From Ischnura elegans (taxonomy: Eukaryota; Arthropoda; Insecta; Odonata; Coenagrionidae): a stretch of DNA of 64,000 nt. The position numbers and the translations under genes were made by a program. Where the stretch lies: the NCBI RefSeq assembly GCF_921293095.1, contig NC_060246.1:84999030-85063029 (forward strand), written 5' to 3'. A model generated the notes under the pieces. That model made no database searches. It saw only the letters and a program-made list of their open reading frames with translations, and was not told the DNA's origin. Positions 62,340 to 64,000 of this stretch are shown here, one piece after another (within the stretch, counting starts at the first letter, position 1; every line of letters starts with the position of its first letter).

Positions 62340-63224
62340 CACCTAGGTTACAAACTACAGAGACAAAAACAGTCGAAGCAATGGAATTCTGAAGGTGAAC
62401 AGGCTCCTAAGTAGGCGAAGATGGTGAAATGGAGTGGTCAGGTCACAGCAATGACATTTTGGAATGCACGCGTAATAATCTACATTTATTTCTAAAAAAG
62501 AGAAAAGGGATAACAGGAAAGAATAATGTCTCGTTATTGGAATGATTGATGGTAGAAATTAAGAAAAGCATCCTCATTGTGAGGAGAAAAATGTTCCTTC
62601 TTCAACAAAACAATGTACGGTTGCACACCTACGCAGTGGTGGATACAGATGGGGGGCGCGCGCCCCCCCCCTTGCGGGTCCGCCCGTATTGCCGAACATT
62701 GCAAAACCACAATTGCAACTTTTTCATATCATAAGGTGGCATTATCTTTTACATGTTTACAATCATTTTAAATAAAATTTTCTTATACTTTGGCTGTGAC
62801 TTGACTGTGATCTTTTATTACAATAAAAGTAAAGACAACTCAAGATATGTAGCGCCCCCCCATGAGTTTTTTCTGTATCCGCCCCTGCACCTACGGAGTT
62901 GCAGTGGTCAAAATTATGGATTCAATGTTCCAATTGTTACAAAACTTTCCGTAAGCACAAGATTTGACCCTCAATGACATTTTCTCATCTTCCAACTTGA
63001 AATAATATCTTGGTGGACAAAGTTTTACGTCTAAGAAGTAGGTCATATCCCAAAATAATGCCTATTTTGAGGAGGTTCCGTAATTCTACTATTTGGACGG
63101 CTTAAAATGCTTGGAAAAATGCCAATAAAAATGCATATATAGCTGAAAGAAGACAAAGTTGAGAAATATAAAAACATTGACCCAAAATAAATAGTTTTTA
63201 TAGACTTATTGAACGACCCTCGTA
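62340..63224 (+). mobile_element. mariner fossil, 5'-truncated and split by a hAT MITE
   Basis: The plus strand reads as a decayed mariner transposase, with KQSKQWNSEGEQAPK near 62375, VTAMTFWNARVIIYI, then MFLLQQNNVRLHTY just before the MITE. After the MITE it continues GVAVVKIMDSMFQLLQNFP and YLGGQSFTS. The right end TTATTGAACGACCCTCGTA at 63206-63224 is a mariner terminal repeat. Multiple stops are present. The 5' part, including the DNA-binding domain, is missing where the Penelope-like fossil ends. Confidence 0.85.
62634..62887. mobile_element. hAT MITE inserted in the mariner fossil
   Basis: A 254-bp element begins CAGTGGTGGATACAGATGGG and ends TCTGTATCCGCCCCTG, with G/C runs inside the ends. 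It is flanked by identical CACCTACG at 62626-62633 and 62888-62895. Leaving out the element and one duplicate restores a continuous mariner sequence, so the insertion boundaries are certain. Confidence 0.92.
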
Positions 63225-64000
63225 CAACCTACTAATTAGGTGTGTGTTTTCAAGCCACTTCGACCTCTTATCTGCAATGGCAGTTTTAATTGTTGGCAAA
63301 AGTGTCTCCTTAGTTCCTTAGTCGCTTGAAAAAATCTAATAAAATCTTTACTGACTTCAAAGGCATTCGAGCCTTTCCAGACAGAGTAATTGCCTTTCTC
63401 TTAAGTGAATTTGAGCACCATGTGTAACCTTAGTAATGGATGGGTAATTTTTTCCATCCTATTTTCCAACACATTTTTTGGCATTCTTTCCGTTGCTATA
63501 AAGCAACTCCAAATTCCACTTGGGGGCCTCTATTTTCAGATAGAGAATCAGGGGGGGGCGTAATATTGCACCATAATAGTATCTTCGTCATAATAGCACA
63601 GCCACTATCTTCTACAGAATAGCCCAGCTAGTCTGAAGACTCTACATGAAGTCTGAAGAGCCAAAGTTAAGGTGATAAGAATCAAACCTAGGGATGATAA
63701 TTGGGGATTTATTCCCCATAAAAATTTTATAGGAAATCACAAACATGAGATTTCATGGTATTGAGGCGATAATGATAAAACAAAGAAGAATGCAATGAGG
63801 ATGGTCACAGATAATTTTGATGATGGAATGTGAAAGCCCCTTTTTTCAAACCATGAGGTTAAAAAAACCATACACAGGAATAATAAGACTGAAATGTGAA
63901 TGATGAAATGCAATGAAATTTTATATTTATAGAGCAAACTAAATAGGATAATTAAGAGGCCAAGCCAGTTTTTCTAAGACCAAAAGATCCTCAAGTTCCA
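63225..64000. other. Right-edge stretch without recognised features
   Basis: I found no exon of the SLC35F5-like gene and no recognisable repeat. The stretch is probably more of its intron, since the gene must continue to the right. Confidence 0.4.

Noticed and set aside
61077-64000. 5' exons of the SLC35F5-like gene
   Set aside because: No minus-strand segment shows the expected first membrane helices with a DVIWV-type or KPFFST-type motif; this stretch is occupied mainly by transposon fossils.

Overview
This window is animal nuclear DNA and very probably comes from an arthropod, most likely an insect. Genes are split into short exons by AT-rich introns with GT/AG borders. The hedgehog protein resembles insect Hedgehog more closely than vertebrate forms. 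A DRE-type TATCGATA site lies upstream of one gene, and the repeat load is dominated by short DNA transposons (hAT, piggyBac-like, Harbinger-like, Tigger, mariner), tRNA-derived SINEs, LINE tails and Penelope-like debris. I cannot name the species.

Four host genes are supported. (1) The last coding exon of hedgehog, encoding the autoprocessing Hint domain, is at 11736-12469 (+). The signalling half of the protein is not in the window, so the first 11.7 kb is probably mostly its preceding intron. (2) A complete tepsin (ENTHD2, AP-4 accessory protein) gene runs 18845-26563 (+) in nine exons, 421 codons. (3) A complete DRG2 GTPase gene runs 26832-36046 (-) in eight exons, 363 codons. It converges tail to tail on tepsin with only about 270 bp between the stop codons. 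(4) Six 3' exons of an SLC35F5-type membrane transporter lie at 47596-61017 (-); its 5' exons lie beyond the right edge. I read every splice border from the sequence, and phases and lengths close exactly for tepsin, DRG2 and the SLC35F5 exons.

Region by region: 1-11.7 kb is hedgehog intron or upstream DNA with a SINE, a 666-bp MITE and a GC-rich patch. 12.5-18.7 kb is the hedgehog 3' flank with a hAT MITE and LINE remnants. 18.8-26.6 kb is tepsin, with a second MITE copy in inverse orientation in one intron and a pair of inverted arms in the next. 26.8-36 kb is DRG2, with a Harbinger-like element and a fold-back repeat in its introns. 36-42.2 kb is a transposon cluster: hAT elements, SINEs, a LINE tail and two interleaved piggyBac-like long inverted repeats. 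42.2-47.6 kb is the 3' flank of SLC35F5. 47.6-61 kb is SLC35F5, with Tigger and mariner elements in its introns. 61.4-63.2 kb holds a Penelope-like fossil followed by a mariner fossil that is split by a hAT MITE.

The genes do not form a functional unit. Hedgehog is a developmental signal, tepsin acts in AP-4 vesicle trafficking, DRG2 is a translation-associated GTPase, and SLC35F5 is a membrane transporter. I found no convincing undescribed multi-gene system. The most notable observations are the tepsin that ends without the AP-4-binding tail, the interleaved inverted repeats at 39.7-41.3 kb, and MITEs carrying paired CRE sites.
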